Part shown: positions 13,704-13,840 of the stretch, one piece after another
How the letters are laid out: each line of letters begins with the position of its first letter
Numbering within the stretch: the stretch's first letter is position 1
NCBI GenBank assembly: GCA_963933205.1
Contig: CAWVTK010000046.1
Span: 1-13,840 of the forward strand
Length of the DNA: 13,840 nt
Reading direction: 5' to 3'
DNA from: UBA6772 sp963933205
Lineage (GTDB): Bacteria > Bacteroidota > Bacteroidia > Flavobacteriales > UBA7430
The notes under the pieces: generated by a model
Databases searched by the model: none
What the model was told of the DNA's origin: nothing
Seen by the model: only the letters and a program-made list of their open reading frames with translations
Position numbers and translations under genes: made by a program

Positions 13704-13840
13704 ATGATGCGTTTTTATTTCTTATTTTGTTTAGTCTTGTCAACATCTATTGGTGGTCTGTTTGCTCAAAACCAAGAGTTTATAGAGTTGTCATGGTTGG
13801 GTTCTAAACCTCATTTATACAACGATAGCCTTGTAGAAAC
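13704..13840 (+). CDS. porU: Exported protein, probable N-terminus of type IX sortase PorU, cut by window edge
   Basis: 45 codons visible, open to the window edge. Starts ATGATG, so the first residue may be either Met (13704 or 13707). Residues about 1-21 are a signal peptide (M-M-R-F-Y-F-L-F-C-L-V-L, ending G-L-F-A before Q22), then N-Q-E-F-I-E-L-S-W-L-G-S-K-P. I assign PorU from context: in flavobacteria such as F. johnsoniae gldJ lies beside porU and porV, and a short strand with S-W soon after the signal peptide fits PorU N-termini. The catalytic domain is outside the window, so sequence support is thin. PorU is the gingipain-like peptidase that removes the C-terminal sorting domain from cargo and attaches it to lipopolysaccharide. 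It diverges from the porP/sprF-gldJ operon. Confidence 0.5.
   Translation, partial: MMRFYFLFCLVLSTSIGGLFAQNQEFIELSWLGSKPHLYNDSLVE

Overview
The window is AT-rich and comes from the phylum Bacteroidota, most likely a marine or aquatic member of the Flavobacteriales. Evidence: genes for type IX secretion and gliding (GldJ, a PorP/SprF-family protein, the probable start of PorU); three exported proteins with the C-terminal sorting domain recognised by that secretion system; signal peptides and lipoboxes typical of the group; candidate promoters with the Bacteroidota -7 element TAnnTTTG; and almost no Shine-Dalgarno sequences. I see no rRNA, tRNA, CRISPR array, transposase or prophage gene.

Layout. 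Bases 1-1705 hold a compact minus-strand cluster: endonuclease III (nth), a small NTF2-like lipoprotein, and a serine alpha/beta hydrolase cut by the window edge. After a roughly 300-base AT-rich divergent intergenic region comes a plus-strand operon (2007-7025) of three tightly packed genes. They encode an arylsulfotransferase-like beta-propeller, a CotH-type kinase with a lamin-tail domain, and a seven-repeat beta-propeller. Each has an N-terminal signal peptide and a C-terminal type IX sorting domain, so all three should end up on the cell surface or outside the cell. A 12-base direct repeat lies just outside each end of this operon.

Bases 7073-8273 carry tsaB (tRNA t6A synthesis) and a DUF6438 lipoprotein on the minus strand. 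The lipoprotein diverges from mpl (8317-9663, plus strand), a murein tripeptide recycling ligase. mpl converges on murF (9658-10932, minus strand) and the two genes overlap by six bases at their stop codons. Mpl makes the UDP-MurNAc-tripeptide that MurF extends, so the pair is also sequential in metabolism. A strong perfect-stem hairpin terminator separates murF from gldJ. gldJ follows a PorP/SprF-family gene in a probable two-gene operon. That operon diverges, across a 176-base control region with matching promoter-like elements and a repeated decamer, from the first 45 codons of what is probably porU, the type IX sortase.

How the genes fit together. GldJ, PorP/SprF and PorU belong to the export and sorting machinery, and the operon at 2007-7025 encodes predicted cargo of that machinery. 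The remaining genes are housekeeping (nth, tsaB, mpl, murF) or lipoproteins of unknown role. The part least explained by known biology is the co-export of a predicted sulfotransferase, a predicted kinase and a propeller protein from one operon.
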